Shown here: piece by piece, positions 12,395 to 14,119 of the stretch
Numbering within the stretch: position 1 is the first letter of the stretch
How the letters are laid out: the number at the start of each line of letters is the position of its first letter
From: Collinsella aerofaciens
Lineage (GTDB): Bacteria; Actinomycetota; Coriobacteriia; Coriobacteriales; Coriobacteriaceae
Direction: 5' to 3'
Length of the DNA: 14,119 bases
Assembly: GCA_021639365.1 (NCBI GenBank)
Contig: JAJXHK010000046.1
Span: forward strand, 1-14,119
Position numbers and translations under genes: made by a program
The notes under the pieces: model-generated
Seen by the model: the letters and a program-made list of their open reading frames with translations, nothing else
The model's database searches: none
What the model was told of the DNA's origin: nothing

Positions 12395-13390
12395 CTACTC
12401 CGCTTCTCCGTCTACATCCAAACCGTCTAAACCAAACTTGTGCTCGACTTCCGCATGCGTGGGAATTGATTGCTGAGCGCCCAGGCGCGATACCGTCACC
12501 GCCGAGGCGCGAGCGCCCGCCGCCATGCACTCAAAGAGCGGCAGGCCCTCCAGACGAGCCGCCGCCAACGCGCCGATAAACGTATCGCCCGCGGCCGTGG
12601 TATCGACTACCGTACTCGAAAGCGCCGGCATGCGCAGCGGCTCACCGCCATCGCCGAGCGTAACCGAGCCGGCGCCGCCCAGCGTGATGACCGCAGCCCC
12701 GGCGCCCTTGTCGAGCAGCGCATTGAGCGCGGCGACGCAACTCGCATCATCCGTGGGCAGAATGCCCGTCAGCACCTGGCACTCGGTCTCGTTGGGGCAG
12801 ACCAGATCGACCGCTGGCCACGCTCCTGCCGGCAGGTCGCAGGCGGGCGCCGGGTTAAAGATCGTATAGAACCCCAGCTCGTGAGCGCAAGAGAGCGCCG
12901 CGGCCGTTGCCATCAGATCGCATTCGCCCTGGGCGATAAAGACGCCGCCAGCAGCCGGGGCAATCTCGCTGGCATCGCCGTCGAGCTCGTCGGCCACCAA
13001 GCGCCTCAGTGCGCGGGCAACGTCCTCGCCCGCAAGCGCATGGTTGGCGCCCGGCGACAGCACGATGCGGTTGTCGCTCTCACAGCGAATGATAGTCGCG
13101 GTACCGGTCTCCACGTCATCGCGACGCGCCACAAACTCAACGCCCACGCCGGCATCCTGGAGCCCTGCCACAAGCGCATCGCCAAAGGTATCGCGCCCAA
13201 CAGCGCCGATCATGCACGTGCGCGCACCCATGCGCGCAGCAGCGACGGCCTGGTTAGCGCCCTTGCCACCAGCGTTGGTGATAAAACCGCTGCCACCGAC
13301 TGTCTCGCCCGCACGCGGCATGCGCTCGCACGCCACCGAAAGGTCCATGTTCATGCTGCCGAACACCGCAACGATGCTGTGATCCGCCAT
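12395..13390 (-). CDS. rbsK: Ribokinase (PfkB family)
   Basis: A 331-residue PfkB-family kinase, expected to make ribose 5-phosphate from ribose and ATP. The sugar-binding N-terminal segment VAVFGSMNMDL with GGKGANQAVAAARMG at 41-55, the NPAPA (179-183) and NETE (200-203) motifs, and the anion-hole/catalytic DTTAAGDTF at 263-271 (catalytic Asp269) are all typical of RbsK. The start at 13390 has a perfect GAGGAGG 5-6 nt upstream; a longer frame to 13519 lacks such a site. It is the first gene of the ribokinase-nucleoside hydrolase operon, so nucleoside-derived ribose is the probable substrate. Its product would feed the same pentose phosphate pool as the transketolase. A deoxyribokinase or other PfkB sugar specificity is less likely but not excluded. 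Confidence 0.9.
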   Translation of the reverse strand: MADHSIVAVFGSMNMDLSVACERMPRAGETVGGSGFITNAGGKGANQAVAAARMGARTCMIGAVGRDTFGDALVAGLQDAGVGVEFVARRDDVETGTATIIRCESDNRIVLSPGANHALAGEDVARALRRLVADELDGDASEIAPAAGGVFIAQGECDLMATAAALSCAHELGFYTIFNPAPACDLPAGAWPAVDLVCPNETECQVLTGILPTDDASCVAALNALLDKGAGAAVITLGGAGSVTLGDGGEPLRMPALSSTVVDTTAAGDTFIGALAAARLEGLPLFECMAAGARASAVTVSRLGAQQSIPTHAEVEHKFGLDGLDVDGEAE

Positions 13391-13454
13391 GGAAACCTCC
13401 TCGTCTTCAGGCTTTGCGCCCACCGTCGACCAACGATTGTGCACTCTCGCACCC

Positions 13455-13484
13455 CCTATAACTTTAGTCCACTTTGATGTGGAC
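13455..13484 (-). promoter_or_regulatory. Possible promoter/operator of the ribokinase operon
   Basis: On the minus strand TCCACA (13478-13483) and TATAGG (13455-13460) are spaced by 17 nt, each matching consensus at four positions. The -35 lies within a perfect hairpin-type palindrome, GTCCAC-TTTGAT-GTGGAC (13467-13484), a plausible repressor site. This differs from the TAAACAGA motif, so a separate regulator may act here. Confidence 0.35.
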
Positions 13485-13532
13485 GCGCGCTTGAGCTTGC
13501 GCCAGCAGCAAGCATTCACAGGGGCAGGCAGC

Positions 13533-13538
13533 TACAAT
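13533..13538 (+). promoter_or_regulatory. Possible -10 box for the acyltransferase gene
   Basis: TACAAT matches the -10 consensus at five of six positions and lies 40 bp before the acyltransferase ATG in the divergent intergenic region. No recognisable -35 lies at the expected distance, so this is weak evidence. Confidence 0.25.
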
Positions 13539-13577
13539 GAATACGTGCTGATTATTCTCGTCATTGGATGATGTTTT

Positions 13578-14119
13578 ATGGAACAATTCTCGCAATCGGG
13601 CTCGCGCGGTCGACGCCGAACGGGCAACGAGCCGGCGCCGCACGAACGCGTGAAGGGCGAGCGCCGTGCCAACGAGCCGCGACGCACCGCGAGCCCCCAT
13701 CGCGCTTCTGCCAACAACGCTGGCCGCGCCAACACTCCCGCCGCGGAGCAGACGCCTGCTCGCCCCAAGTCCCGCTACATCCCTGCGCTCGACGGCCTGC
13801 GCACGCTTGCTGTCGTCGCGGTGGTGCTCTATCACCTCAACCTCACGTGGGCTCAGGGCGGCCTGCTTGGCGTCACGATCTTCTTTGTGCTTTCGGGCTA
13901 TCTGATCACGCGCTTGCTGCTCAACGAAGTCGCTAAGACCGGCCGCATCGACCTCAAGAGCTTCTGGATTCGCCGCATCCGTCGCCTGGTCCCCGCCGTG
14001 GTAACGGTAGTGTTCGTGACCTGCGCGCTGTGCACCATCTTTAACCACGTGATGCTCACCAAGATGCGCCCCGACATCCTGCCGTCGCTGCTGTTCTTCA
14101 ACAACTGGTGGCAGATTGC
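13578..14119 (+). CDS. Acyltransferase 3 family membrane protein (5' part)
   Basis: The first 180 residues of an OafA/YrhL-type membrane O-acyltransferase; the gene runs off the right edge. Residues 1-65 are Arg-, Ala- and Pro-rich and probably a disordered cytoplasmic tail. The AT3 core begins at 66 with RYIPALDGLRTLAVVAVVLYHLN. It shows the family's R-X10-H motif as Arg75 and His86, the His being essential for acyl transfer. GGLLGVTIFFVLSGYLIT follows at 94-111, then an amphipathic RRIRRLVPA and a further membrane helix. Such proteins acylate cell-wall or envelope polysaccharides; some carry a C-terminal SGNH domain, which cannot be checked here. ATG 13578 is the in-frame start, with only a weak GGATGA ribosome site upstream. 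It is the only plus-strand gene and appears unrelated to the sugar operons. Confidence 0.9.
   Translation, partial: MEQFSQSGSRGRRRTGNEPAPHERVKGERRANEPRRTASPHRASANNAGRANTPAAEQTPARPKSRYIPALDGLRTLAVVAVVLYHLNLTWAQGGLLGVTIFFVLSGYLITRLLLNEVAKTGRIDLKSFWIRRIRRLVPAVVTVVFVTCALCTIFNHVMLTKMRPDILPSLLFFNNWWQI

Noticed and set aside
13464..14048. Minus-strand open frame opposite the acyltransferase
   Set aside because: The plus strand encodes a clear acyltransferase-3 core with the R-X10-H motif. The minus frame has a biased composition and no recognisable domain.

Overview
The window looks like a chromosomal segment of a GC-rich, gut-type Gram-positive anaerobe. A Coriobacteriia member close to Collinsella is my best guess. 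It rests on strong AGGAGG-type ribosome binding sites, a LuxS gene, PTS and LacI-regulated sugar operons, and abundant intergenic stem-loop repeats with cores such as GGACGGGG and ATCTGTAACA. The assignment comes from overall character, not from a marker gene. All genes but the last are on the minus strand, so transcription runs right to left. No gene-free stretch exceeds 300 bases.

Right end (11416-14119): the 5' part of a membrane O-acyltransferase runs rightwards off the window. Divergent from it is a ribokinase-nucleoside hydrolase operon that should release ribose from nucleosides and phosphorylate it. A LacI-family regulator with its own promoter and a clear terminator follows (10111-11341).

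Centre (5224-9944): a tight operon of a fucose/arabinose-isomerase-like enzyme, a transketolase split into N- and C-terminal subunits, and a glycerol-kinase-like FGGY kinase. Spacing is 2 bp, then an 8-bp overlap, then 56 bp holding a near-perfect 33-bp palindrome. Isomerase, kinase and transketolase form a complete aldose to ketose to ketose-phosphate to central-metabolism route. The set matches the logic of the D-apiose/apulose-4-phosphate transketolase pathway, and the kinase has lost two glycerol-pocket side chains. This is the most interesting candidate system here. Its upstream region carries repeated TAAACAGA-type operator sequences that recur at the lacI promoter and, with a second motif, in the leader of the PTS operon further left.

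Left (231-5054): luxS, with a probable promoter embedded in an inverted repeat, then an inducible block. That block is a BglG/LicT-type antiterminator behind a textbook RAT/terminator switch, a beta-glucoside-family PTS EIIBC without an EIIA domain, and a cytoplasmic alpha/beta hydrolase in place of the usual phospho-glycosidase. The block is visibly less GC-rich than its neighbours and may have been acquired as a unit. Last comes a DUF4867 gene with a cupin-like His/Glu pattern, followed by two related stem-loop repeats at the left edge.
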